Assembly: GCA_028718805.1 (NCBI GenBank)
Contig: JAQUKY010000012.1
Location: forward strand, 1-32,689
DNA: 32,689 nucleotides
Source: Candidatus Nanoarchaeia archaeon
GTDB taxonomy: Archaea; Nanobdellota; Nanobdellia; Pacearchaeales; GW2011-AR1
Reading direction: 5' to 3'
In this document: positions 14,387 to 22,425 of the stretch, one piece after another
Layout of the letters: each line of letters opens with the position of its first letter
Position numbering within the stretch: position 1 is the first letter of the stretch
Made by a program: the position numbers and the translations under genes
Notes under the pieces: generated by a model
Told to the model about the DNA's origin: nothing
The model's input: only the letters and a program-made list of their open reading frames with translations
Databases searched by the model: none

Positions 14387-14773
14387 ATGGGATGGCTTGA
14401 TGGACACTGTGAAATAACTGCTGAAGATTTAGATCCTCTTAGTGAAAAAAATCTGGATTTTATAAGGGGCATTGCGAAAGAAGGAGAGGACAATGCTCGA
14501 AAGATAGATTCTATAGGACTAAGCAGTTTAGAAAAAGCATTAAGAGAAACTGAATCTGAGAAACAAAAATGGGATAAAATGTTTCCTTGCTATATTTTCC
14601 AGGATATCCAAAAAATAAATATGCTAAAATCTGTTATTGACCTTAAAAAAGAACTTCTTGTTCAAAAAAATAAAAAAGCTAATCAGGAAATTATTGAAGC
14701 TTATATAAATAATCATCCAGAGCACATGTATGAATTAGGATCTCTTAACTCGTATATAAATATTAAGAACTAA
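14387..14773 (+). CDS. Hypothetical protein, 128 aa
   Basis: The ATG at 14387 is preferred to an in-frame TTG 12 bases earlier because it sits at leaderless distance from the TATA-like box. Helical, charged and probably coiled-coil in the middle (L-E-K-A-L-R-E-T-E-S-E-K-Q-K). No motif recognised. It is convergent with trpS, the two stops being separated by only 2 bp. Confidence 0.6.
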   Translation: MGWLDGHCEITAEDLDPLSEKNLDFIRGIAKEGEDNARKIDSIGLSSLEKALRETESEKQKWDKMFPCYIFQDIQKINMLKSVIDLKKELLVQKNKKANQEIIEAYINNHPEHMYELGSLNSYINIKN

Positions 14774-14775
14774 AT

Positions 14776-15897
14776 TTAACCCTTAAAAATAAATTTATCA
14801 AGAAGCTTTTTAGCTTCTTCCCTTCTTTTTTGGTGTTCGCTTAGGAACTTGTTTATTTTATCAATCGTATATTTTTTTAAATCCCCTGTTAAAAGTTTCC
14901 CTGATTTGTAATCCTCATAGATTTTCTGCAATTTTTTATCATCTTCTTCAAACAGGAATCTTAAATATTGGAAAGGAACATCGACATCAGGATTTCCTCC
15001 TTTCTTTTTATGCTCTTCTGCTGTTGCCTGCCCTCCTGAAAAAGCATATTTGTTTATCTTATTTGCAACGGTTTTTGCATCATCTGTTAATGCTATAAAT
15101 GAGTTTGGCTCTGAAGAAGACATTTTTCCTCCACCTAATCCTGGTGCAAAATAGTGGTAAGTTGAACTTAACTGAATAAATTTTTCTGATTTTACTCTCT
15201 GAGAAATATCTCTTGCTAATCTTAAATGGGGGTCCTGGTCAATTCCAACAGGAACAACAACCGGGACAGGCCCTTCAAATTCTTTTAATTGAGCATGAAG
15301 CATATCTGATGCCTGAAGCAGGGAAGAAATCATTTTTCCAGGGGTTATCTCTCCATAAACTGCCTTAAACTCTGCAAATGTTGCGTGTCTTGCAAGAATA
15401 TTCTGCAATCTGTAAAATGCATTTGATTTTTTTGCATCTCTGCTTCTTTCACTCTGAAAATAAACCTCACAATTTTCTGGTTTCAATCCAAGGGCAATAT
15501 AATTTAGAATATATTCTTCTATTGCAATTCTTCTTGAATCTTCTAGGCTTTGGGCTCTTGCATTATAAGCCTCTAAATCAGCAACAGCAATATAAATCTT
15601 GGCCCCTAGTTTTTGATAGAATATCATCTGCTGAGCAAGAAGCATATGCCCAATATGAAATTTTCCAGTAGGCATTAACCCGGTCATCATTACAAACTTC
15701 TTTCTGTTTTTTATTGCTTCTAATATTCTTTGAATATCTCTGTGTGCAAATATAATTTTCCTTCTAAAAAGGAGATTTTCATTAAAAACAGGCGGAAGTT
15801 CTTTTAATAAAGAGACTCCAAACTCTTTTACAATTTTATTGTAATCCATTTCTCCTTTTGCTTCCCAAGGAGTAAGCTTCATTTTCTCTTTTTTCAT
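14776..15897 (-). CDS. trpS: Tryptophanyl-tRNA synthetase (archaeal type)
   Basis: Charges tRNA-Trp with tryptophan in the cytoplasm. 373 aa, normal for the archaeal/eukaryotic subtype. The class I signatures are G-K-F-H-I-G-H (HIGH at 81-84) and KMSSS at 258-262. The active-site segments P-V-G-I-D-Q-D-P-H-L-R and F-A-E-F-K are also present. The N-terminal W-E-A-K-G-E-x-D-Y-x-K-I motif is typical of archaeal TrpRS. The ATG at 15897 is preceded on the minus strand by TATA-like CTTTATATATATAAAAT. This is one of the best indicators that the genome is archaeal. Confidence 0.97.
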   Translation of the reverse strand: MKKEKMKLTPWEAKGEMDYNKIVKEFGVSLLKELPPVFNENLLFRRKIIFAHRDIQRILEAIKNRKKFVMMTGLMPTGKFHIGHMLLAQQMIFYQKLGAKIYIAVADLEAYNARAQSLEDSRRIAIEEYILNYIALGLKPENCEVYFQSERSRDAKKSNAFYRLQNILARHATFAEFKAVYGEITPGKMISSLLQASDMLHAQLKEFEGPVPVVVPVGIDQDPHLRLARDISQRVKSEKFIQLSSTYHYFAPGLGGGKMSSSEPNSFIALTDDAKTVANKINKYAFSGGQATAEEHKKKGGNPDVDVPFQYLRFLFEEDDKKLQKIYEDYKSGKLLTGDLKKYTIDKINKFLSEHQKRREEAKKLLDKFIFKG

Positions 15898-15910
15898 AAC
15901 TAACCTACTA

Positions 15911-15926
15911 ATTTTATATATATAAA
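15911..15926 (-). promoter_or_regulatory. TATA-like promoter of trpS
   Basis: CTTTATATATATAAAA on the minus strand, 14-29 bp before the trpS ATG. Confidence 0.5.
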
Positions 15927-16097
15927 GATTACCTAAAACTTATGCTTATTAGTAATGTATAAATCGAAATAAAATGGAGCAATCTCATATAAATCTTAAT
16001 CTCCTCATTTTGTAAAGCTAACAAAAGTCTGATATTATTATAAGCTAACAGCTAATATAGAAATAAAATATTTAGAAGATAGGTTATTCTTATCTGA

Positions 16098-16361
16098 TTA
16101 TTTCTTAGTTTCCTTTGCTTCTCTAGTTTCTATTTTAACCCCGAGTTCTTCAAGCCTTTTAAGATGTGCCTGCATTATTGTCTCAACATTGACAATAATC
16201 TTAACAAGTTCATTTCTTTCTGCAGCTAATGTGTTAAGCGCACCTTTGTGAAACCCAATTTCCTCTTCTTTGGTCATTGTTACTGATGGTTTCTTGCTCG
16301 CATCTTCCTTTAAAGAACCTAAAGCTTTCTCAAGATTTTCTTTACTTGTATTTATTTTCAT
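16098..16361 (-). CDS. Hypothetical coiled-coil protein, 87 aa
   Basis: Charged and helical, with a heptad-like stretch at about residues 33-78 (A-L-N-T-L-A-A-E-R-N-E-L...). It has a Lys-rich N terminus and a Glu/Lys tail, and no membrane segment. No family recognised. On the minus strand, TTTATAAACC (16390-16381) lies 20-29 bp before the ATG. The 200 bp between it and trpS hold only the trpS promoter and AT-rich sequence with no tRNA. Confidence 0.6.
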   Translation of the reverse strand: MKINTSKENLEKALGSLKEDASKKPSVTMTKEEEIGFHKGALNTLAAERNELVKIIVNVETIMQAHLKRLEELGVKIETREAKETKK

Positions 16362-16380
16362 ATACTTATATTAATCCTAT

Positions 16381-16390
16381 GGTTTATAAA
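16381..16390 (-). promoter_or_regulatory. TATA-like box of the 87-aa gene
   Basis: TTTATAAACC on the minus strand, 20-29 bp before the ATG at 16361. Confidence 0.4.
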
Positions 16391-16412
16391 ACTTATTATG
16401 CAGGTTCATAAG

Positions 16413-16422
16413 ATTTAAATAT
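16413..16422 (+). promoter_or_regulatory. TATA-like box of the 690-aa membrane protein
   Basis: ATTTAAATAT lies 21-30 bp before the ATG at 16443; leaderless spacing. Confidence 0.45.
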
Positions 16423-16442
16423 GCATTTTTATTTAGGGTATT

Positions 16443-18515
16443 ATGAAAAAGAGTTTAGTGTTTGGTGTAGTTTTGGCTTTATTGATGATTTCAATTGTAA
16501 ATGCAGGAATATATTTTTCACAGCCAGCACCTTATTATAATGTTGGGGATGTTATTGAAAATAATATAGACATAAGCCCGGTTTTAGAAGGATTTCTAAA
16601 AGTAGATATGGTTTGTGACAGCGGAACAATTAATGTTTTTAATGGATTGCCTGCTGAGGATGGAAAGGTAACTATTAAATTTCCTTTAACTTATTCTTAT
16701 ATTAAAGAAAATTCAGGGAAATGCCATTTCTACGGGGAATATTTTGGATTAGCTGGGGAAAGCAGAGAATTTGAAATATCAACTGCACTAAATGTTAATT
16801 TAGACATTGGTAATTTTGTTGCAAAACCAGGAGAAGAGATTGTTGTTTCGGGAAATGCAAAAAGGTTAAATGGAATTGGGATAAATGGAGATGTTGAAAT
16901 AAAAATACCTTTATTGAGCTTAGCAAGTTCTACAGATGAAACAAATGTTAATGAAACAGGAAACGAAACCGAGGCAAATAACACTGAATCTGAAGTTGAA
17001 ACAAATGTTGATAATGGGGCATATTATGGCAAGGTTGTAAATGGAACATTTTCAGTAAGCATAAAATTGGAGGGAAATACCCCTGCTGGAGATTACAGGG
17101 TTGATGTTAAAGCTTATGAGCAAGATTCTTTAGGTAAAAAAACGAGCGAAGGATTGGCTATGACAAATCTTCAAGTTTCACAAGTATTAAGCAAGGTAGA
17201 TATGGCAATAAATACCCAAAGCATTGACCCTGGAAAAGTGCTTGAGATTAAACCTATGCTGTTAGATCAAACTGAAAAATCTATCTCAGACGAAGCAGCT
17301 GTGATTATAAAAAATGCTGATTCAGAAAGGGTTTTTGAGAAAATAGTACTGTCAGATGAAACAATTAAATATAATGTTCCAACAAATCTCACTGCAGGAT
17401 ATTATACCATTGATGTATCTTCTGGTGAGTTAAATTCTACAAAGACTGTTTACGTTAATGAAAAGGCAATAGCAAGTTTTGAACTGAAAAATGGAACTTT
17501 GATTGTCACGAGCATTGGCAATATCCCATATAAAAAGGACATTCAGATAGACATGAGCGGGAAACCTTTTGTCAAGAAAGTGGATCTTGGGTTATCCGGA
17601 AGCCAGGAATTCAGATTAAGCGGGGATGGAAATTATGACGTTAAAATAAGCGATGGAGAAACAGAAATCACAGGAGGAGTTGCACTTACAGGGCATGCGG
17701 TTAATGTACAAGCAGTCAAGTCAGGTCTTGTTGCATTAAATACGCCAATTGTCTGGATATTCTTCATAATAGTATTGGGCGCAGGCATTTTATTCTTCTT
17801 CAGGAATATATTAAAGAAAAAATCTTTTGCTTATCCTTGGGATAAGATTAAAGAGAGATTTTCCAAAAAACCCACTGTAGGAAAGATTAGCGAAATGGAG
17901 AGACCTAAAACATTTTTTTCCGGAAAAGCAGAACAATCCCTGGTTTTGAAAGGAGATAAAAACAGAGCAACAGTTTTGTGCATCAAATTTAAAAAACCTC
18001 TAAGCAAGACTGCAAAAAAAGAATTTGAAAATTTAATACAGCCAGTCTACAAGAATAAGGGAGCTGTTTATGAAAGAGAAGATGCTATGCTTGCTATATT
18101 CAGCCCATTAATAACAAAGAGCTTTAAAAATGAGGCAATTGCTGCTAAAGTCGCTGAATCTGTAAAAGCTAATTTACAGGAATATAATTCAAAATCTGCA
18201 GATAAAATAGAGTTTGGAATAGGAATACACTCCGGAGACATTGTGAATAAAATTGAGGACGGCAAGTTAAAGTTTACTGCTCTTGGAGGCCTGATTCCAG
18301 GAGTTAATAAAATAGCAGAATCTTCAAATGGGGAGATATTAATAACAAAAGAGGCTTATGAAAGGGCAGGAAATGAAGTTAAAGCAATAAAACAGGGAAA
18401 TGCATATGAAATAAGAAGGATTGTTGATTCTGAAAAAAACCAGCAGTTTATTGACGGATTTTTAAAAAGAGCTGCTGTTGACAGCAATAAAAAAGGCGCT
18501 GCTTCTATTTTTTGA
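16443..18515 (+). CDS. Receptor-like membrane protein with class III cyclase-like cytoplasmic domain
   Basis: 690 aa. A signal peptide (about 1-21, ending V-N-A) and an extracellular region of about 410 residues, beta-rich and Asn/Thr-rich with N-x-T sequons (about 165-185), come first. One membrane helix (about 434-457) leads to a cytoplasmic domain (about 495-675). Its end, F-G-I-G-I-H-S-G-D-I-V-N, then F-T-A-L-G-G-x-I-P-G-V-N-K-I-A, G-E-I-L-I-T-K-E-A-Y, matches the order of class III nucleotidyl cyclases (IGIHtGe.v...T.iG..VN.A..L....g.IlvS...y). The metal-binding aspartates are not obvious, so it may sense or bind rather than make a cyclic nucleotide. A strong hairpin follows the stop. 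Confidence 0.7.
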   Translation: MKKSLVFGVVLALLMISIVNAGIYFSQPAPYYNVGDVIENNIDISPVLEGFLKVDMVCDSGTINVFNGLPAEDGKVTIKFPLTYSYIKENSGKCHFYGEYFGLAGESREFEISTALNVNLDIGNFVAKPGEEIVVSGNAKRLNGIGINGDVEIKIPLLSLASSTDETNVNETGNETEANNTESEVETNVDNGAYYGKVVNGTFSVSIKLEGNTPAGDYRVDVKAYEQDSLGKKTSEGLAMTNLQVSQVLSKVDMAINTQSIDPGKVLEIKPMLLDQTEKSISDEAAVIIKNADSERVFEKIVLSDETIKYNVPTNLTAGYYTIDVSSGELNSTKTVYVNEKAIASFELKNGTLIVTSIGNIPYKKDIQIDMSGKPFVKKVDLGLSGSQEFRLSGDGNYDVKISDGETEITGGVALTGHAVNVQAVKSGLVALNTPIVWIFFIIVLGAGILFFFRNILKKKSFAYPWDKIKERFSKKPTVGKISEMERPKTFFSGKAEQSLVLKGDKNRATVLCIKFKKPLSKTAKKEFENLIQPVYKNKGAVYEREDAMLAIFSPLITKSFKNEAIAAKVAESVKANLQEYNSKSADKIEFGIGIHSGDIVNKIEDGKLKFTALGGLIPGVNKIAESSNGEILITKEAYERAGNEVKAIKQGNAYEIRRIVDSEKNQQFIDGFLKRAAVDSNKKGAASIF

Positions 18516-18531
18516 ATAGCCTTTTTTATTG
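18485..18531 (+). terminator. 13-bp inverted repeat overlapping the 690-aa gene stop
   Basis: CAATAAAAAAGGC (18485-18497) and GCCTTTTTTATTG (18519-18531) are perfect complements with a 21-nt loop. The second arm contains a T-run after GCC, as in a terminator, and the stop codon (18513-18515) lies in the loop. It could serve transcripts of either strand. Confidence 0.5.
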
Positions 18532-18681
18532 GGAATAACAAAATCTATAATATCTAAAGACGAAGAGATATGGAGCTAACCCCATTAAGCGATAAATAAT
18601 TGCTTCAAATTAAAAATTGTTGATTAGGAGCTTAGCTGCTCAAACATAGCTTAAATCGTTTAGTAGATTACAAAAAAATAA

Positions 18682-19125
18682 CTAAAAATACTTAATTAAA
18701 TGCATTTTTTCTTTAGGATTTCCCTCTATCTCAACGAATCCATTTTTTTTATTGAATCTGCCTGCATTTTCCATTATTGAGTATGATGAGAATAACATCT
18801 TCTTGTATCCTTTTTCCTTTGCATAGTCAACAATTTTATTTAACATTTTTTGTGCAATGCCTCTTCTCCTATAATTTCTGTGAACATACATTCTCTTTAA
18901 TCTTACAGTTTCGTTGTCTACTTTCTTGAGGGCCATTGTGGCTACAATTTTTTTTGATTCATCTTCTACCTCAGCAACGAAATAAACTATGTATCCCCTT
19001 GATACATTAAACTCTTTTATATATTCAAACTTTGTAGGATCTCCATTGAATATATTTCCTAGAATACCAGATACTAACTCAATTACTTGTTTTTTATCCG
19101 ATGGTTTGTATTCCCGAATTATCAT
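18682..19125 (-). CDS. GNAT-family N-acetyltransferase
   Basis: 147 aa. It transfers an acetyl group from acetyl-CoA to an amine; the substrate is unknown. The core strand R-L-K-R-M-Y-V-H and the acetyl-CoA loop Y-R-R-R-G-I-A-Q-K-M-L (motif Q/R-x-x-G-x-A) are clear. The usual C-terminal pattern follows: a strand, N-A-G-R-F-N-K-K-N-G-F, and a final strand. Length is standard for a single GNAT domain. On the minus strand, AAGTATATAAGCG (about 19178-19166) lies about 40 bp before the ATG and may be its promoter with a short leader. Confidence 0.9.
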   Translation of the reverse strand: MIIREYKPSDKKQVIELVSGILGNIFNGDPTKFEYIKEFNVSRGYIVYFVAEVEDESKKIVATMALKKVDNETVRLKRMYVHRNYRRRGIAQKMLNKIVDYAKEKGYKKMLFSSYSIMENAGRFNKKNGFVEIEGNPKEKMHLIKYF

Positions 19126-19188
19126 CTTCCGCTAGACTAAACGCATAGCTATCAAAAATTTTGCGCTTATATACTTTATTAATCATGA

Positions 19189-19557
19189 CTATATTTGTGA
19201 TACATAGGGTTCAGTATAATAATTAAAAAACTGAAGAAACTCCTTTTTTATTATTTTATCTGCTTTTATCTCATCTAATTCAGACAAGATTTCTCTTATA
19301 AAACAATAAGGGCACATTGAGATTCTTTTTTCATTACATTTTATACACTGTACAGCTTCTCTTGTCTGTTGTTTAAACTTTTTTAAATGCCTTTTTAGCC
19401 TTGGAACTAATTCTTTCCTTATATTAGGATAGTTGGTTGCCCAAATATCCATTTCTGCAGATAAACAAACCGGGCAAATTGGGTTTGTTATTGGTTCATT
19501 GCACAATTCACACTCGTAAAATCCTGGTTCACGTTCAGAGTAAAAGTTTTTTAACAT
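19189..19557 (-). CDS. Zinc-ribbon-like protein, 122 aa
   Basis: Two Cys4 sites: Cys16/Cys19 with Cys28/Cys31, and Cys71/Cys74 with Cys82/Cys85 (C-x-x-C pairs). A basic helix R-L-K-R-H-L-K-K-F-K lies between them, and a charged helical C terminus follows. The arrangement suggests a structural zinc protein binding nucleic acid or another protein. No named family recognised. Confidence 0.65.
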   Translation of the reverse strand: MLKNFYSEREPGFYECELCNEPITNPICPVCLSAEMDIWATNYPNIRKELVPRLKRHLKKFKQQTREAVQCIKCNEKRISMCPYCFIREILSELDEIKADKIIKKEFLQFFNYYTEPYVSQI

Positions 19558-19879
19558 CTTAGTAGAAACAATGATTCAAGCAAGCTAAATGTTAGCAACT
19601 TAAATCAGGGATTTAAATAACGGACAAATAGGCACACTGTTATAACTGTAACAGAATAAGCACATCGTGACTACAGTATATATTTTACACCTATTTATTT
19701 CCATATTATATATAAGCATAACAAGTATATATACTTTGCTGATTTTAGAATATTTTTAGTTTTATCTATTAATAATCTAATAAATGATTTAAGATTTGCA
19801 AAGGAGTAGATTTAGTCAGACCATACATATTTTATTTAGTCTTTCACACTACAGATTAAGTTTTAGTTTGAGTATTAGT
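19558..19879. other. Intergenic stretch (322 bp), no gene seen
   Basis: AT-rich sequence with no supported ORF, tRNA or clear hairpin. The only local structure is a short inverted repeat, CTGTTA (19637-19642) and TAACAG (19649-19654), in a less AT-rich patch. There are also TATA-like tracts near 19710-19735. It may hold the promoter of the zinc-ribbon gene; nothing else is supported. Confidence 0.5.
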
Positions 19880-20143
19880 TTATTTAACAAACAAGCCACA
19901 ATGACATTTCCCATTTTCTTTTATTTCATCTAGATGAAATATACAGGGGCATATTATTTTCTTATCTTCTTCTTTATTGCCAGTTACCCTTCTGCATGGG
20001 CAGTAAAGCTCTCCTTTTTCCTTTTTGTTTCTTAATAATCCCTTTATTATTCCTTCTACAATTTTTTTATCTGAATTTAACTTTATACCAACTGATTTTG
20101 CATATTTTTCTGATATTTTTATCAACTCTCTTTGCTGTTCCAT
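19880..20143 (-). CDS. ftrB: Ferredoxin:thioredoxin reductase catalytic subunit-like protein
   Basis: 87 aa. Three paired-Cys motifs in order, CPC (48-50), CPC (65-67) and CHC (80-82), near a C-terminal G-L-F, are the signature of the FTR catalytic (beta) subunit. These hold a 4Fe-4S cluster beside a redox disulfide and pass electrons from ferredoxin to a thioredoxin-like disulfide. Spacings are 14 and 12 residues, versus 16 and 8 in plant FTR. The length is near that of archaeal single-domain FtrB. Two ferredoxin genes occur at 25182 and 25367 and could supply electrons. Confidence 0.85.
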   Translation of the reverse strand: MEQQRELIKISEKYAKSVGIKLNSDKKIVEGIIKGLLRNKKEKGELYCPCRRVTGNKEEDKKIICPCIFHLDEIKENGKCHCGLFVK

Positions 20144-20163
20144 AATCTATAAAATAATGAAGA

Positions 20164-20175
20164 CATATTTAAAAA
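20164..20175. promoter_or_regulatory. Shared bidirectional TATA-like element
   Basis: CATATTTAAAAA lies 21-32 bp from the ftrB ATG (20143, minus strand) and 23-34 bp from the ATG at 20198 (plus strand). Either strand reads as a TATA-like box at leaderless distance. Confidence 0.4.
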
Positions 20176-20197
20176 CCTAAGTTTTCTGTATTAGTCT

Positions 20198-20521
20198 ATG
20201 GATGAGTTAGAAAGAGGTTCTTATTTCGGCAAGTATATTTTTGAATTGGGTATTGCTGTTGCAGGAGCAGAACTATACTCTTGTGGTTGTCCTGGAATTT
20301 TTGCAGATTTTTTTGATGGGTCCAATACTATGTTAACTACTGGTCTTGCAGGAACAATATTAGGATCCTTAGCACTATGGGCAGAAGGATATTCTCCATT
20401 AAAATTAATTGAAGGAATCGGAGAATTAGCGTGTTTGCCTTATGACAAATGCAAATGCTTTTTTGTTTACTCTTCCAAAACAAATATAAAGGGACTGGAA
20501 AAAGAGGTTTCTGCTAAATAG
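20198..20521 (+). CDS. Small membrane protein, 107 aa
   Basis: Hydrophobic segments at about residues 13-28 and 46-62, with Cys-rich spots Y-S-C-G-C-P (27-32) and C-L-P-Y-D-K-C-K-C. The cysteines could form a metal or disulfide site near the membrane. No family recognised. Divergent from ftrB and convergent with htpX, 4 bp apart. Confidence 0.6.
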   Translation: MDELERGSYFGKYIFELGIAVAGAELYSCGCPGIFADFFDGSNTMLTTGLAGTILGSLALWAEGYSPLKLIEGIGELACLPYDKCKCFFVYSSKTNIKGLEKEVSAK

Positions 20522-20525
20522 GTTT

Positions 20526-21431
20526 CTACATTCTTTCTAGAATTTCTATCCTTTTTTCAATAGGGGGGTGAGTAGATAAAGCTGCTTTAAATGGATTTGA
20601 AATAAATAATGGAGCAACTGCTTTTGGTATTTTTCTTGTTTCTTGTGTTGGAACCTGCTCATTTTTTATTTTTTTTAATGCTCCGACTAATCCTGTAGGG
20701 CTTCTAATAAACTTTACAGCAGAAGCATCTGCTGCATATTCTCTTTTTCTTGAAATAGCAAACTGTACAAGCTGGACAACAATTGGAGCAAGAATAGCAA
20801 ATATAATCCCAATTAACAAGAGTATTGCATTTCCTTTTCCTTCTCTGTCTCCACTACTTCCTCCTCTAAACCATAAACTTCTTAAAAAAATCTCAGAAAT
20901 AATTGCAATCATTCCTACCATCACTGCAACAAGAGTCATAAATCTTATATCGAAATTTGCAATATGACTTAATTCATGACCTAAAACACCTTCTAATTCC
21001 TGCTTGTTTAGCTTTTCCAATGCTCCTGTTGTAACACAAATAACAGAATGTTCTGGATCTCTTCCTGATGCAAATGCATTAATTTCCTTATTCTCCATTA
21101 TGTATAGCCTTGGCATTGGCATTCCAGAAGCCAATGTTAGTCCCTCAACTGAATTATAATATTGGGAATATTGCCTTCTGTCTGCAGGTTTTGCTCTTAC
21201 AGAAGCCAGAGCAATTTTATCTGAGTTATAATAACTTATTAAAATGTAGAGAATTGAAATAACAATTGAGGCTATCATGATTATAAAGAAAAAACCTGGG
21301 TCTGTTGCAAGGCTTATAAAATAACCAAGAGCAAGAAAAACCAAGAAGATTATTACAATTAAAAAAATAGATTTCCATTTATTCCTGGAAATCTGATCGT
21401 GAAATGAAATTCTAATATCTTCTTTTGGCAT
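20526..21431 (-). CDS. htpX: HtpX-like M48 membrane zinc metalloprotease
   Basis: 301 aa. Two N-terminal membrane helices (about 21-40, 48-67), a linker R-A-K-P-A-D, and the M48 domain with GHELSHI (HELSH at 152-156). Two more membrane helices (about 165-185 and 203-226) precede E-Y-A-A-D (Glu231, third zinc ligand). The end S-T-H-P-P-I-E-K-R-I-E-I-L is typical of HtpX. It degrades damaged membrane proteins. The domain order and length are standard. A lemA homologue, often seen with htpX, lies separately at 23905. Confidence 0.95.
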   Translation of the reverse strand: MPKEDIRISFHDQISRNKWKSIFLIVIIFLVFLALGYFISLATDPGFFFIIMIASIVISILYILISYYNSDKIALASVRAKPADRRQYSQYYNSVEGLTLASGMPMPRLYIMENKEINAFASGRDPEHSVICVTTGALEKLNKQELEGVLGHELSHIANFDIRFMTLVAVMVGMIAIISEIFLRSLWFRGGSSGDREGKGNAILLLIGIIFAILAPIVVQLVQFAISRKREYAADASAVKFIRSPTGLVGALKKIKNEQVPTQETRKIPKAVAPLFISNPFKAALSTHPPIEKRIEILERM

Positions 21432-21520
21432 TTTTTGTCTATTATTATAAAAAGAATAAAGGTTTTTAAGGTTGTTGATAACGATAACTTATTAAAATAA
21501 GAGATTTTATAATCGATATT

Positions 21521-22402
21521 ATGCAAGACAGATACAAATTAATTGAGAAAGGGCTAATTCCATTGTCTAAATATTGGTCAATTAGACTTGGCTTTTTAGA
21601 TATTCTAAATAATACTAAATTTTTTATTCCTTTAATTGAAGGCAGGAAGGATGTCGGGGATGATTTGAAAGTTTTAATAAGGATATCAAAAGAATGGCAA
21701 AATAAGAATGAACATAATGTCGGAGAGGCAGGAGCATTATTCAGACTTTTACAATTTGCTTCATGGAAATTTAATTTAGACAAAAAGTTCATTAAAAAAA
21801 AGACACTAAAAGAAAGAAAGATTTATGATAACCCTGATATTGTAAATTGGCCAATTATGAAACTGCTTGAATTGGATAATAATACTCCCCAATGGGCCAG
21901 TGCCGCGATTTTAACAGGTAATGAAGAAAAAATCCCTGAAAATTTTTTCCTTAATTTAAGCAAAGAGGCATTAAATCATTATAACAAAACAAAAAGCAAA
22001 GGGGGTTTTTGCGAATTAAGGTATGACGAAACCCTGTTGCTACAGGCTGAGGCTTTTATTGATTTGCTAAAAAAGGGGGATATTAATTTCAAACCAAAGC
22101 AACAGGACGATTATTGTTTTGCAAGAGCATTTAATTTAATTACTAAGGAAGAAGGGAAGAAGAAATGGCCAGAATTAGAAGGGCATGAAAGCAACAGATT
22201 AGAAGAAATGGAAAAACAAATAAATAATCTCTGTAATGAAAAAGAGATTGATTCAAAAGATCATCGGGTTGTTCAGTCAATTGCTATGCTTGCCCTCTTA
22301 AAAGATAAAAAAGTGAAGTTTTCTTATCTGGATTGTGTTAGCAAAAGCTGGCCGCAGTTTTGGGAATTCTTGAAGTTTGTGAATAAGTATATAAAATCTT
22401 AA
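21521..22402 (+). CDS. Short EPSP-synthase-like (AroA-fold) protein, 293 aa
   Basis: Several segments follow EPSP synthase in order: V-G-E-A-G-A-L-F-R-L-L (gnsGT..R.L), a Q-W-A-S-A-A-I-L segment (sSQ..SALL), G-H-E-S-N-R-L-E-E-M (vKESDRl..m), D-H-R-V-V-Q-S-I-A-M-L-A-L-L (hDHRmam...l), and C-V-S-K-S-W-P-Q-F-W-E-F-L (c..Ksyp.Ff..l). The protein is about 130 residues shorter than AroA. Key phosphate- and PEP-binding Lys and Arg positions look altered. It may be a remodelled member with another substrate, or inactive. No other shikimate gene is here, but an aminotransferase follows at 22426. Confidence 0.65.
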   Translation: MQDRYKLIEKGLIPLSKYWSIRLGFLDILNNTKFFIPLIEGRKDVGDDLKVLIRISKEWQNKNEHNVGEAGALFRLLQFASWKFNLDKKFIKKKTLKERKIYDNPDIVNWPIMKLLELDNNTPQWASAAILTGNEEKIPENFFLNLSKEALNHYNKTKSKGGFCELRYDETLLLQAEAFIDLLKKGDINFKPKQQDDYCFARAFNLITKEEGKKKWPELEGHESNRLEEMEKQINNLCNEKEIDSKDHRVVQSIAMLALLKDKKVKFSYLDCVSKSWPQFWEFLKFVNKYIKS

Positions 22403-22425
22403 AAACCAATAGTTTATCTGATTTC

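Noticed and set aside
14800..14819. Perfect 8-bp inverted repeat (AAGAAGCT/AGCTTCTT) as a terminator for trpS
   Set aside because: It lies inside the trpS coding sequence before the stop, and the loop and T-run do not match a terminator position.
15378..15671. Plus-strand 97-codon frame inside trpS
   Set aside because: Lies wholly antisense to the well-supported trpS coding region, with no RBS or promoter.
15930..16090. Possible tRNA or small RNA gene in the trpS upstream gap
   Set aside because: No cloverleaf, CCA-like end or GC-rich stem is visible; the sequence is AT-rich with only promoter-like tracts.
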